A stretch of DNA of 64,000 nt, taken from positions 26,099,068 to 26,163,067 of the forward strand of contig NC_090952.1 in NCBI RefSeq assembly GCF_040807025.1. Direction: 5' to 3'. The notes under the pieces are model-generated. The model had not been told where the DNA came from. It saw only the letters and a list, made by a program, of their open reading frames with translations, and did not search any database. Shown here one piece after another: positions 25,401 to 41,659 of the stretch. The DNA comes from Struthio camelus. Taxonomy: Eukaryota; Chordata; Aves; Struthioniformes; Struthionidae. The translations under genes were made by a program, and so were the position numbers. How positions within the stretch are numbered: the stretch's first letter is position 1; each line of letters begins with the position of its first letter.

Positions 25401-27921
25401 GAGAATGAAGACTTTGCTGTCTCTCCTCGAGCTGCTTCGATAAAACTGGACTGTATCTAGCTTACAGATACGCTCTACCGAGAGCTTTCAGCTGAACTGT
25501 CGCTTCAGGTGCTGTCTGAGCTGTGCTCCTGGCCACAACAGCCAGCATGTGCCAGACCAACTGGCTTTGATGGGATTGTCACTTGGGCAGGTTGTTTCTG
25601 CCAGAGAGGCAGGACTGTGTCTGCAGGTTTCCTGCTGCCAAAGCCTGTGGTGCTGACTGTGCCAGCAGGGACAGCCCAGCAAAGAGAAAACCATCTTCTG
25701 AGTTGCGTGATTCTTGGCATAACTCTGCTCAGGTGGCATTGGGATTTGCTTGTACTCAGAGAGGGTCTGTAGGTGAACCTCCCCCCCCCCCAACCCCGCC
25801 CCAGCACAGCAAGGAACTGAGCTTTCAGCTTCCGATTTGCCAGCCTGCATGTAAATGAGTTCTGAATTGGCATTTGCACTGGCACGCTTTAAAATGAAAA
25901 TCCCGATAGGTTTTTCATGCCAGAATTCTCTCGATTTCTGTCTGTTAAAAGCCCTGATAACTGCCCTTTTTATGGCTGATGCAAGCTGTTTTGGCTTAAA
26001 GCTGATCCATTATGACATTGCCTTCCCATAGGGATTAAGGGTTAACTGTGTGAAATGCTTTGAGCTCTCCAATAAAGGCACTCCAGAAGGGCAAAGCCGT
26101 TGCTGTTCTAAGAGCTGATGCAGCAGTCCGCACAGAGATCCCCAGGAGTATGCAGTCGTGTTTCTTTGCTCAGTGTGATGCAGCCTCTGGTAGGAAAAGG
26201 CTGCTTTTTCCAGCCGTACAGGCAAGTGAAAGCCCCAGGAGGCAGTAGGGGGAAAGCTGAATGCATAGATAGAAGCCACTTAGGCTAGCAATAGTTGCTA
26301 CCTTGGAGAGAGCTACCTTGGGCTTGGGAACACAACCTTATAACTGCTTTTGTAAGCAAATACCTTAATGACTATAGTCAGGGAAGAGCAGCTCCCTGGA
26401 ACCTGCCCCTCGCTGGAGTTCCTGCTGACTGCAGAATGTTCCCAGCTTTCCACACAGCACGGTCTCAAGTCAGTACACACCTTCTGCCAGCAGCTCCAGC
26501 GTGCCAGAGTTGCAGCCGTCAAACTTGAGCAGGTCCACACCCCAGGAGGCGAAGGTTTGGGCATCCAGCTCGTAGTGATTGTAACTGCCGGGGAAGCCAG
26601 CACAAGTCTTGTTCCCGACATCGCTGTAAATTCCTAGCTTCAGCCCTTTGGAGTGGACCTGAGCTTGCAGATGGAGAGAGAACTGGAGATTAAGTAGCCA
26701 CGAGGCAGGAAGAAGCAGAGTTGAGACAGCAAGAGAAACAAACAGCCCACTTCAAGAAGCAGGGCCTTAACTCAACAGCTATGTAGCAGACTCCCACAGA
26801 GCCATCCCTCTCCTTCCCCTGCTCCCCCAAGATGAGATCAGCGTGACTGCTCGTCAGATCCCCATCTGCTGTCATTGCCCTGACAACTGGCATGGTTCAA
26901 AGCAGCGTATAAACAAGGACCAAACTTTCTCTCCTTCCACAAAGGTTGTAATCCCCTTTACCATTAGCTCAGAAAATTCTTACAGATAAAAGGTTAGCCA
27001 CCAGTTCCCTAATCTTATTCGCAGACTAAGCTTGGTGTAAGCCGTTGGCAGATGCGGTGTTTACAACTTTCCGAGCAGCTTTCTGCCTAGCAGCATCCTC
27101 AGCTGCAGTGGATTGGCACTCACGTAGTCTGCCAGCTTGCGGATCCCACTGGGGAAGCGCTCGGGGTCAGGCTGGAGCCTGCCGCGTTCGTCCCGCGTCG
27201 GAGCCATCCAGCAGTCGTCGATGCAGACGAACTCGTAGCCTACGGCCTTCCAGCCTTCCGAAGCCATCGCGTCAGCCATGTCCATGAACAGCTGCTCGCT
27301 GGGGGCACCGAGGCACCGTCCCCGTGCGCGCCAGGTACCGACGCAGCCAGGGAACAAAACAGAGACGGCGGCGGCTTGTTTTCTAGCGCTGACGTTACAA
27401 CCGCCCTGCGTTTCCTCGCTGCGGCGTCTCCGCCGGGGCACGGCTTTCAGGCGGGCGCCTCGGCGTCGGCCAGAGTTTGCTCGCCGCGCTCTTGCGGCCG
27501 TGTAACGGGGGCCACGGGGCCTGGGCCAGCACGCTCGGCCGGCCCCGGCACGAATCCCTCGGTGCCGGTAACTGGGGCCAGTCCCCGGTACCGGTGCCCG
27601 GGGTAACACCCCCTCCCGGTACCGGTGCCCGGGGTAACAACCCCCTCCCGGTGCCGGTGCCCGAGGGAACACCCCCCCCACCGCCGGTGCCCGGGGGAAC
27701 AACCCCCCCCCCCGGTGCCGGTGCCGGTGCCGGTACCCGGGTCGGTACCTGACGCAGCGGCGCGGATCGGCGGCGCAGTCGGTGGCGCAGAGGAAGCGCT
27801 CCCAGTGCAGCCAGCCCATCGGCGGCGTCCGCGCCACGCCGTTGTCCAGCGCCGCGGCCGCCGCCGCCAGCGCCGCCAGCGCCAGGGCCCAGCGCGGCAG
27901 CACCCGCCACCCCGCCGCCAT
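22427..27921 (-). CDS. GLA: Alpha-galactosidase A, lysosomal
   Basis: Glycoside hydrolase family 27 enzyme that removes terminal alpha-galactose from globotriaosylceramide in lysosomes. Exons: 27921-27749, 27298-27124, 26658-26481, 24905-24814, 23863-23702, 23120-22923 and 22690-22427. They total 1,242 nt and give 413 aa (human 429). The sizes 175, 178, 92, 162 and 198 match the mammalian exons. A signal peptide ends about residue 24, giving the mature start LDNG as in human. The nucleophile is Asp163 in LLKFDG (human 170) and the acid/base is Asp224 in RNFFD (human 231). N-glycosylation sequons NKT, NKT and NYT are kept at the human positions. The C-terminus is shorter, ending KVVAL. The intron after exon 5 starts with GC rather than GT. 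An in-frame GTG upstream of the ATG is not used as the start here. Confidence 0.97.
27565..27745. repeat. Short minisatellite in GLA intron 1
   Basis: About five imperfect copies of a 35-40 bp unit built on GGTGCCCGGGGTAACACCCCC and CCGGTACCGG. It abuts the exon 1 donor at 27748. CCGGTACCGG is its own reverse complement. Confidence 0.75.
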
Positions 27922-28100
27922 GGCCGCCGCCGCCGGCACGGCCGCCGCCGCCGCCGGGACGGGCAGCCCGCTCGCCCAATCGCGGCGCGGCCTCCGCCGC
28001 CCTCCGCCAATCGGAGCCGCGCGGCGCGCCGCGGCCCGCCCCCCTCCCAGGCGGAGGGCGGTGCCGGGCCGCTCGGGCCGCTGCCGCCGAGGGCGGGGAG
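27922..28100 (-). promoter_or_regulatory. GLA: GLA promoter with two CCAAT boxes
   Basis: CpG island directly upstream of the GLA ATG. CCAAT boxes lie at 27976-27980 and 28007-28011, read on the plus strand (ATTGG in the gene direction), 55-90 bases upstream of the start codon. GC boxes (CCCGCCCCC) follow near 28037. This is a TATA-less housekeeping promoter. Confidence 0.55.
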
Positions 28101-29410
28101 GCTTCGCCGCGCCCGGTAGCGGCCCCCGGCGGCGCCGCGCCGTGGCCCGCTCGGGTTAAGGCCGCGGGGGCGTTAATTTACCTCAGCGGTCCCGGGAGCG
28201 AGGGGCCAAAGCCGCCTGTGGGGGCAGCAAGGGCGGCCTGCCCACCGCTGCGGCCTGGCGCGGCCGCGCTGCCCGCCGGCGCTCGCCTCCGCCGGGCCCG
28301 GGGCTGGGCGGGGGTCCGGTACCCGCCGCCGAGGGCGAGCGGGGCGCGCACGCCAGCCGCTTTTTGGGGCGCCCCGTCGGGCCGGCCGCCGCGCTTTCTG
28401 CCCTGCCGCTGGCGGGCGGCTCGAGGGCCTCGAGGACGCGCCGGTCTGGCCGCTGAAGCGGCGTCTCCCCGCGGCCTGGGCGTTTCGGGGCCGAGGGGAG
28501 CCGGTGCCCCCCGCCGCCGAGGACGGGCAGGGCGGGCCGTGACCGCCGGGGGCCGACGGGGCGGCCCGGTACGAGGCGGCCGACAGAGCCGGTCTGTGCG
28601 AGCCGCCCGGCAGCACAGAGGGAGATTGATGTCGGCCGGGGAGCGCGGCCGGCAGCTGCGCGCCCTGCCTGCCTCCCCTCCCCGCGCGCCAGCCGGCGAC
28701 GGGCGCCCCGGCCCCGGGTGGCACCGCGGCCTTGGCGTCAGCCCCCCCCCTCGCCCACCCCCGCCGCAGCTGGCAGCTCTCTGAGGCTGGCGCCTGCCCA
28801 GCCAGGCCGGAGCAGCCGGGGCCCGCGGGGAAGCGCCTGTCCCGTCCTGTCCCCCCACCCGGCACGCTCAGCTGCGTTCGGGCGTCTGAGCTGTACCTCG
28901 GCGCTGCAGACCCCCCCCCTCCCCAGCCCCAAGTCCTGTGCCCCTAGCCAGGCCCCCCCCCCCCCCCGGGCTGGGGACCGCTCGGCAAGGCCAAAACCCC
29001 CTCCTCGGCCCGCGCGGGGCCTGCCGTCGGGCTGGCGTTGCCCATCCCCGCTCCTTCTTCCCCCCCACTCTGCGGTTGCCCAACCTGCTCCCCCCCCCCC
29101 CCCGGCTGCTGTTTTTCCCCGGCCGCGAGCGGGGAGCCGACCTCCGCCGGGGCCGTGCGCGGGGTCGGCTGCCGGCAGCGGCTCCGCGAGCTCCTCGGGG
29201 GCCGGCAGAGCCCCGGGCGCCGCCAGCGCGGCTGCTGCTGGCGGGGGCGAAGGGGGCAGCGCGTGCGGCCGAAGGGACCCCGGGGAAACGGCGGGGGGCC
29301 GGGAGCATCCTGCAGAGCCGGCGGCGGCGGAAACATCCCTCCTCCACCGCCTCCGGCTCCGAGCAAACGCAGGCATCTCCCACGCCGGCCAGAGGCGCTC
29401 GGCGGCCGAG

Positions 29411-29492
29411 CTGCTAATGAAACGCGACAGTCACTGCCAATTATGTCAGAAAAATCACCGATGGAGCTAACGATATTGAGACGTAATTGCAG
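29411..29492. promoter_or_regulatory. Candidate conserved noncoding element
   Basis: An abrupt island of balanced base composition inside a CpG island, with homeodomain-type cores (TAATGA, CCAATTATG, GTAATTGC) spaced about 20-30 bases apart. The complexity is high, with no repeat and no coding frame. This is the usual look of a conserved developmental enhancer core, but conservation has not been shown. Confidence 0.35.
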
Positions 29493-30212
29493 GCCAGGGC
29501 TCGCTCCTCCCTCCGGCAGGGCTCCTGCGCCCGCTTCCCGCCGCCCGAGCGTCCTCCCCGTGCGCGGGATGGGGGGAGCTGGCTGGGGACAGCGGCCCCC
29601 TCCGGAGACCGTGGGGTCCTTGGCAGAGGTGTCATGGGGTGTGTGCCGAGGGGATGGCTCCGCGGGGCAGCGCGTGTCCCATCCCCGGGTCCCCCCCGCG
29701 GCTCCCCGAACAGGGCTCGCCTCCGGCAGGGCAGGCGTTGCAAGCGCCCGTCCTCCCCGCCGCTCAAAATCCCAGCAGGACTTTACTCGCCTGGGCAGAG
29801 CGCTGCTGTTTAAAAACCCAGCGTTTGCTGCTTGGGTGACCTCGGCTGCGGCCGCTCGTCCTCCCTGGAAGGGGCGCGTGCCGTTGGGCGCTCAGCGGGG
29901 CTTGCGAAGCGGCGGGGTGCCGGGCTTTGCGCCGGGTTATCAGGGAGAGGGAAGCCAAGGGCCAAGCCTGGAGGAGGAGCAGGGAGGGTGGCTCGAGGGC
30001 CAAGGCCAGGGTTTCTGTCCGGGCATACGCCGGGGGTGCCGGGGGGGGGGGTGCCTGGCCCACGATGCCCTGAGCTGCTGCGGGCGCCCGTCCGGAGCAG
30101 GCGTATGGCTGCTCGGGCTAGCTGTGAGTGTGTGTGTGTGGGGGGGGGGACTGGAAAGGAGAGCATCAACACGTTTCTCTCTGTAGGACCTACATAAACG
30201 TTGCCTACTGCT

Positions 30213-30218
30213 TTTATT
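30213..30218 (-). terminator. GLRA4: Candidate poly(A) signal of GLRA4
   Basis: AATAAA on the minus strand 264 bases past the GLRA4 stop codon, the first canonical hexamer after it. Confidence 0.5.
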
Positions 30219-30481
30219 TCCCGCGAAGCGTGGAGGATGTCCAGGTCCGCAGGGCCGGAAGCCTCGCTGAGTCGTTACGCCAAGGTTTAAGACACTCTCC
30301 CCCGGGGCGCCGCAGCGGGGCTGGCAGGGGAGAAAGCGGAGCAGTAGGGCTCAAAAAGGCCCCGGGTGATTTTTTTTTTCCCCCCCCTTCCGGCTCTCTC
30401 TGCTGCTGTCGCGGCCCCTGTGCCGCAGGAGGCAGCGCCAGCCGGGGCCGGACCCAGGGCCGGCGGCTCTTTCTCGGCTCC

Positions 30482-36099
<5,618 letters not shown>

Positions 36100-36589
36100 C
36101 CCGCCGCAGCCAGCAGCCCCGCCGCCCCGGGCGCACGGGCATGACCCGGCCGGCGGCGGCGGCGCCCCCGCTCCCGCCGCACCGGGGCGGCTGCCGGGGC
36201 CGGGGCCGCTGCCGCTGCCCCCAGCCCGGCCCCTCTCCGCATAGTCCGGGCGAGCGGGAGCCCGCCGAGGGGTGGGCGCCGGCAGGCTGCGGGCACCGGC
36301 AGCCGGGAGGAGCCTGCGTGCGCCCGCCGCGGCGGGGAGGGGGCGGGCACCGGCAGCCGGGAGCCGCCCCCCCCCCCCCCCCCCCGGCCGCCGCTGCCTC
36401 AGTTTCCCCGCCGCCGCCGCGGGGGTCCCGGCCCCGGGGAGCCCGGAGGCGCCTCTCTCCGGGACGGGGGCTCGGCGGACCCGTCCCCCCCCCGCCCCCC
36501 CCGGCCGCCCCCTCCGGCAGACCTCGCTGGAGGGGCTGCGCGGCCCGGCCCCGGTGCTGGAGGGGAAATGCCGGCCCCTCTGGGGTCTG

Positions 36590-37265
36590 CCGGGGTGGAC
36601 GGGTGCTCCGGGGTCGAGGGGGGCTCGCGTTGGAGAGGGGTCTGGGGTCGAGGGATGCTCTGGGGTTGAGGGGGACACTAGGGTGGAGAGAGGGACCAGG
36701 GCTGAGGGATGCGCTGGGGTCAAAGGATGCTCCAAGGTGGAGGGATGTTCTGGGATCAAGGGATGCTCCAAGGAGGACAGATGCCCTAGGATCAAGGGAT
36801 GCTCCAGGGTAGAGGGATGCTCTGGGGTGAAGGGATGCTCTGGGTTGGAGGGGTGCTCTGGGTTGGAGGGGTGCTCCGGGGTGGAGGGGTGCTCTGGGTT
36901 GGAGGGGTGCTCCGGGGTGGAGGGATGCTCTGGGTTGGAGGGGTGCTCCGGGTTGGAGGGGTGCTCCGAGTTGGAGGGGTGCTCCGGGGTGGAGGGGTGC
37001 TCCGGGGTGGAGGGATGCTCTGCGGTGGAGGGGTGCTCTGGGTTGGAGGGGAGCTCCAGGTTGGAGGGGTGCTCTGGGTTGGAGGGGTGCTCCGGGGTGG
37101 AGGGGTGCTCTGGGTTGGAGGGGTGCTCTGGGTTGGAGGGGTGCTCTGGGTTGGAGGGATGCTCCGGGGTGGAGGGGTGCTCTGGGTTGGAGGGGTGCTC
37201 CGGGGTGGAGGGGTGCTCTGGGTTGGAGGGGGACGCCAGGGCTGAGGGATGCATGGAGGTGGAGA
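36590..37265. repeat. Minisatellite, 18-bp unit, upstream of GLRA4
   Basis: About 35 copies of GGGTTGGAGGGGTGCTCT, with GGGTTGGAG and GGGGTGGAG variants interleaved and the left third more diverged. Because 18 is a multiple of three, open frames run through on both strands and spell six-residue repeats (Gly-Cys-Ser-Gly-Leu-Glu; Pro-Ser-Asn-Pro-Glu-His). There is no start context or splice evidence for a protein. Confidence 0.92.
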
Positions 37266-37764
37266 GAGGTGCTGGAGGGGCCTGAAGGTACCACCAGGCT
37301 GAGCGGGGGGAGCAGCCGGGCTCCTTCCTCCCTCTGCCTGCCGGGGGGCTGCATGTTCATGGGGGGGCCCGCGCCAGGCCGGGGGCTCCCCCCCGGCGTG
37401 CCAGCTGTGGGGTGGCGGGCCGTGGGGAGCACAGCCGTGGGGCGCGCGCTCCTGGGGGCCTGCCCCAGCTCAGGGCCTGGGGCACGTCCCCAGGGGGGCC
37501 AGGGGCCCTGGTGGCACTCGGCTCTCGTAGCCGAGACCTCGGCGCCTGCAGGGCCCGGAGGCTGAGCGCGGGCGGGGGACATCCCGTCCCTCGTTCGGGG
37601 ACCCGGCGCCGCTCGGTCCCTTTGAGCAGCCCTGCTACAAGCATCCCGTGCGGACAGCTATCGCGGCGGCCGAGCCGGGGTGGGGTGGGGGGGGGACGGC
37701 CGCGGGGCCGAGCAGAGAGCCGACCCCCTTCCTACAGCTGGCGAGGACGCGAGCCGTACGCAGG

Positions 37765-37835
37765 GAGAGACAGAGAAGGGCACAATAAGCGGTTCCTGCT
37801 GATTACCTCATTCAGGTTGACGTGGGTCCTGCGGT
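37765..37835. promoter_or_regulatory. Candidate conserved noncoding island (GLRA4-PLP1 gap)
   Basis: High-complexity, lower-GC block around GGGCACAATAAGCGG and CTGATTACCTCATTCAGG, flanked by CpG-rich sequence. There is no repeat and no coding frame. It could be an enhancer of either neighbour; conservation is untested. Confidence 0.3.
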
Positions 37836-38134
37836 GGCGGGCGCAGCTCGTGCCTGTGCGCGCGTTACCGCGGGGTCGGCAGGGCTGGGGGCCGCGGCGG
37901 CGGCGGCGGCGGGGCTGGGGCTCGCACCCGGCGCGGGCAGGCAAGGTCGCGGTGCAGAGCGCTCCCGGGCGCCGCTCGCCTCGGCATCGCCTTCTCCTCG
38001 GCCGGAAGGCAAAGCGGGAGGCGCAGGACGCGCGCCGGCTGGGTGCCCCGGGGCCCAGGGGGGCGAGGGGGAGGCAGCCCGCCGGAGCCCTGGCCGCTGC
38101 TCTCCGGCTCTCCCAGCACCGGCGGCTCGGAGAA

Positions 38135-38255
38135 GTCGCCTCCGATGACTGTTGCCGTTAGTGTTTCCGGGGCCGCGGCCCCGGGCGCCCTGCAAGCACA
38201 CGGCGCGCGACAGCTCCTGTTCCTGCCACTTTCCAGCCTAAACAGAGGTGACACG
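38135..38255. promoter_or_regulatory. Second candidate noncoding island
   Basis: Non-repetitive lower-GC segment including CCTCCGATGACTGTTGCCG and CCACTTTCCAGCCTAAACAG. It lies 0.3 kb from the preceding island and could form part of the same regulatory cluster. Confidence 0.25.
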
Positions 38256-38410
38256 GGCTGGAGGGGGCGAGCCGGCGGCCCTCCGGGGAAACTGAGGCAC
38301 GGCGCGCCGGAGCCCGCCGCGGGGGCCGCGGAGGAGCACGTTTCCCCGGCATCCCCTGCTCCCAGAGCATCCCTCCACCTTGGAGCATCCTTTGGTTCCC
38401 CGTGCATCCC

Positions 38411-38470
38411 GCGCTAACGAGCCGGGCCCGAAGCCGCGCTAACGAGGCCCGCGGGGAGCTGCGCTAACGG
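38411..38470. repeat. Three GCGCTAACG motifs at exact 25-bp spacing
   Basis: GCGCTAACG begins at 38411, 38436 and 38461. The intervening 16 bases differ between copies. TAACG/TAACGG resembles the MYB core. Confidence 0.6.
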
Positions 38471-39384
38471 GGGACATCGCGGTGCCGCGGGCGGCTCCGC
38501 AGGCAGCCGGCGCTGCCAGGAGCCCAGGGGCTCGGAGAAACCGGCTCGGAGAAAACGAAGGCAGCGAGCAGCCCAGCGGGGATCGGGGCCGCGGCGAAGC
38601 GTCGCCGGCTGGGCCGCCGGGTGGAGCAGGAGCCGCTGCAGCAGAGCCCTGCTCGGGGCGCTCAGCATCCTGCTCGGGGGACTTCCAGGAAGGTTAAAAC
38701 CGGGTTTTTCCCTGGGATTCACTGACGCAGAGTTTTAGGTGGTTTTTTTCTTTTTTCCCCCCCCTGCAAACGGCAAAACGCCAGGCAGCAAAACGCCGGC
38801 GCACAGCTGAGCCCCCCGAGACGGTGGCGGCGCGGCCGAGGCCGGAGAGCGCGCCTGCTTCGCCTTTCCCTCCCCTTTCCCTGCGCCCGGGGCCAAATCC
38901 CTACGGAGCCGCGCGGACCCGCAGCCCGCGGCAGGGCCGTGCCCGGCCGCGCCGCCTGGCTGCTCAGCCCCCCCACCGTAGCTGTAGTCCTGCCCGCGAA
39001 ACGCTGTAGCGGCCCCCCCGCCAAGGCCGTGTAAAGTGCTGAAACCCCTGGAAAACGGTTGTGCGCGTGGGTGCGTGGGTGGTTTTTTTTTTTAACCCGG
39101 GGAAAAAAAGGTTGACAGGTCGAAAAGGTTGACAAGGTCGTCCCCGCGCCAGCTCCGCCGCCCGGGGCCAGGGCAGAGCGGTTCCCTTTGCCCTGAGGCT
39201 GGTCGAGTCCGGGGGGGCCGAAAGTGTCGGGGGGGGGGGGCTCAGGCGTGCCGCGGGCTTGGAGCCGCCCCGGTTGACCTGGGCAGCAGCAGGCGCTGGG
39301 CACTTCTCATCCCCCCGGGGCTTGCAGCCCCCCGGACCAGCTCCCTTCCCGGCGGCCTCTGGCCTTGCACACCAACGCAGGCGC

Positions 39385-39750
39385 TGGGAGCACTGGGGGC
39401 ACTGGGGGCGCTCAGAGCACTGGGGGTACTGGGAGCACTGGGTGCACTGGGGGTACTGGGAGCACTGGGTGCACTGGGGGCACTCAGAGCACTGGGAGCA
39501 CTGGGAGCACTGGGGGCGCTCGGAGCACTGGGAGCACTGGGGGCACTGGGGGTACTGGGAGCACTGGGTGCACTGGGAGCACTGGGGGCGCTCGGAGCAC
39601 TGGGAGCACTGGGGGCACTGGGGGTACTGGGAGCACTGGGGGTACTGGGAGCACTGGGTGCACTGGGGGTGCTCAGAGCACTGGGAGCACTGGGAGCACT
39701 GGGGGTACTGGGAGCACTGGGGGCACTGGGAGCACTGGGAGCACTGGGTT
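39385..39750. repeat. Minisatellite, 9-bp unit CACTGGGAG/CACTGGGGG
   Basis: About 40 copies of CACTGGGRG. Every few copies a CACTGGGTG, TACTGGGAG or GCTCAGAG/GCTCGGAG variant appears, giving a visible higher-order rhythm of 45-60 bp. The plus strand is G-rich. Confidence 0.93.
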
Positions 39751-40189
39751 ATACCAGCTCGCAGGGCTGCCGCCTGCCCTTTCACGCTCCATCTGCCCGG
39801 ATCGCCGCGTTTCCCTGGAGGAGCGGGGACGCTCCCGGCGGCGCGGCCTGCCCGTCCGTCCGTCCGTCCGTCCTTCAGCTCTCCTCCCCGGCACGGCACC
39901 TCCCTGCCGATGCCAAAAAGAGAACAAACCGGAGCGGGGACGGATTAAAAACAAAACTAAAAAGGGAAGCAGGGCTCCGTGAAGGGCGTCCAAGGCGGGA
40001 GGCAGCGCGACGGCGCTGCACCCACTCGCTCTCCCGGCCGAAATCACGGCCTCCCCCCGCCCCCCTCCCCAAATTGCCCCCGTTGTCCCCAGCGGTGCCC
40101 GCAGGCGGCGAGCGCCGCCTCTGCCGCAGGGCGATGCATCGGCCCGACTCCATCCCGGCCGCGCCGAGAGGCAGCCGTTTGCAAAAGCA

Positions 40190-40335
40190 CCCGGGGTAAT
40201 TGCAAAAAAAAAATAATAATAATAAAAAAAAAAAAAAACAGGAAAAGCAGGTGGGGATTTTCCACTGAGAAAAGCTGGAAAACGTCCAACGCTGTAAAAA
40301 TAAAACAGGGCCAAAGTTATCGCAAAAGCGTCATC
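40190..40335. promoter_or_regulatory. AT-rich island upstream of PLP1
   Basis: A 145-bp island of low GC in very GC-rich surroundings. It begins GGGGTAATTGC, continues as a run of A with three ATA steps, then as unique sequence including GGGATTTTCCACTGAG (close to an NF-kB site) and CAAAGTTATCGC. The unique half looks like a conserved element, while the A-run may be a simple repeat. Confidence 0.3.
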
Positions 40336-40594
40336 AAGTGCCTCCGCGGCCAGTGGCGGCGAGCGGGGCCCTTCCCCAGGGGCGCGGGGGGCCGGCAGGA
40401 GCGGCGCCGGGGCGAGGACGGGCGGCGAGGGGGCCGGTGCCAGCGGCAGGGCCGCGCCGCCGCCTCGCGCCTGGCACCGCGCGGGCCGCTCCGCTCGGGG
40501 CGCACAGCGGCGCTTTGTCCCCGCGCCGCCGCTGCCGCTCGGGGCCTGTTGCCCTCTGCAGGCTTCCCCGGCCCTGCGGCGGCTCGGCGGCCGG

Positions 40595-41292
40595 GGCACC
40601 CGGGGGCACCCGAGGGAGCTGGGGGCACCCAAGGGAGCTGAGAGCACCCAGGGGAGTGGGGGGCACTTGGGAAGCACCCAGGGGAGTGGGGAGACCTGGG
40701 GAACTGGGAGCACCCAAGAGAGTTAGAGGCACCCAGGGGAGATGGGGGCACCCAAGGGAGATGGGGCACTTAGGAGACGAGGGGCTCTTGGGGAATGGGG
40801 AGCACCCAGGGGAGCGAGGGGACCTCGGGAACTGGGGGCACCCAGGGGAGCTGGGGGCACCTGGGGGATCCAGAGGTACCTAGGGAGCTGGGAGCACCTG
40901 GGGAGTGGGGGACACACAGGGGAACTGGGGGCACCCAAGAGAGCTGGGGCACCCAGGGAGCAGGGGGGCACCTAAGGGACCTGGGGCACCCAGGGGAACT
41001 GGGGGCACCTAGGGGAGCTGGAGGCACTTGGGGAGCTGGGGGCACTGGGAGCACCCAAGGGAACTGGGGGCATCTGGAGAGATGGGGGCACCCAGGGGAC
41101 AGGGGGGCACCCAGGGGAACTGGGGGCACCTGGGGAGATGGGGGCACCCAAGGGACATAGGGGCACCTGAGGGAACTGGGGGCATCTGGGGAGATGGGGG
41201 CACCCAGGGGAGCTGGAGACACCCAGGGAAACTGCATAACCCACAGCAGCTGGGGGCACCCAAGGGAGCTGGGGGCACCCAAGGGAGCTGCC
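40595..41292. repeat. Minisatellite, about 18-24 bp unit, GGGGGCACCCAGGGGA core
   Basis: About 30 copies of GGGGGCACCCAGGGGAACTG and variants (GGGAGCTG, GGGAGATG, GGGACAGG). Unit length varies through small indels. Confidence 0.9.
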
Positions 41293-41659
41293 ACCCGGGG
41301 ACCCCCCGCCGGTGCCCCCCCGCCTTCCCCTGCGGGGCCGCGAGGTCGTCACCCCCAGGGGCAAAACACCCCGGGGCGGCGGGCTGAGCGCCGGAGCTGA
41401 GCACCGCTCCCCGGCACGGGCAGCAGCGACGGCCTGGGGACGGGGTGGGGGGGACACGTGTCCCCGCCGGGCGCCCCACAGACCCCTCGTCACCCTTTTT
41501 CTTTTGCAAAACAGCCCCCCCCCCCAAAAAAAAAAAAGGCGAGGGTGCTGACTTGGCCGGCGGCCGCTCTGCCCCCGCAGGCTCGCGGGGCCGGGAGCCG
41601 CTGGCAGCCAAGGGGTGCTGCCGGGGGGGCCGGGGGGGGGAGGAGGAGGAGGGGGGGGG

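Larger units (their letters stand above)
28101..30481. other. GLA-GLRA4 gap: CpG island, no gene
   Basis: Very GC-rich sequence. Its many open frames on both strands look like GC artefacts, and none resembles a known protein. There is no HNRNPH2 copy, which sits beside GLA in human. The gap holds the AT-rich candidate element at 29411-29492, a (GT)n run near 30127-30142 and the GLRA4 poly(A) signal near its right end. Confidence 0.5.

Noticed and set aside
27937-27939. An upstream in-frame GTG that would extend the GLA N-terminus by six residues
   Set aside because: It is not ATG. The ATG at 27921 has good context and gives a normal signal peptide.
28101-30400. Search for HNRNPH2 or a remnant between GLA and GLRA4
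   Set aside because: No RNA-recognition-motif frame on either strand. The gene appears never to have been here.
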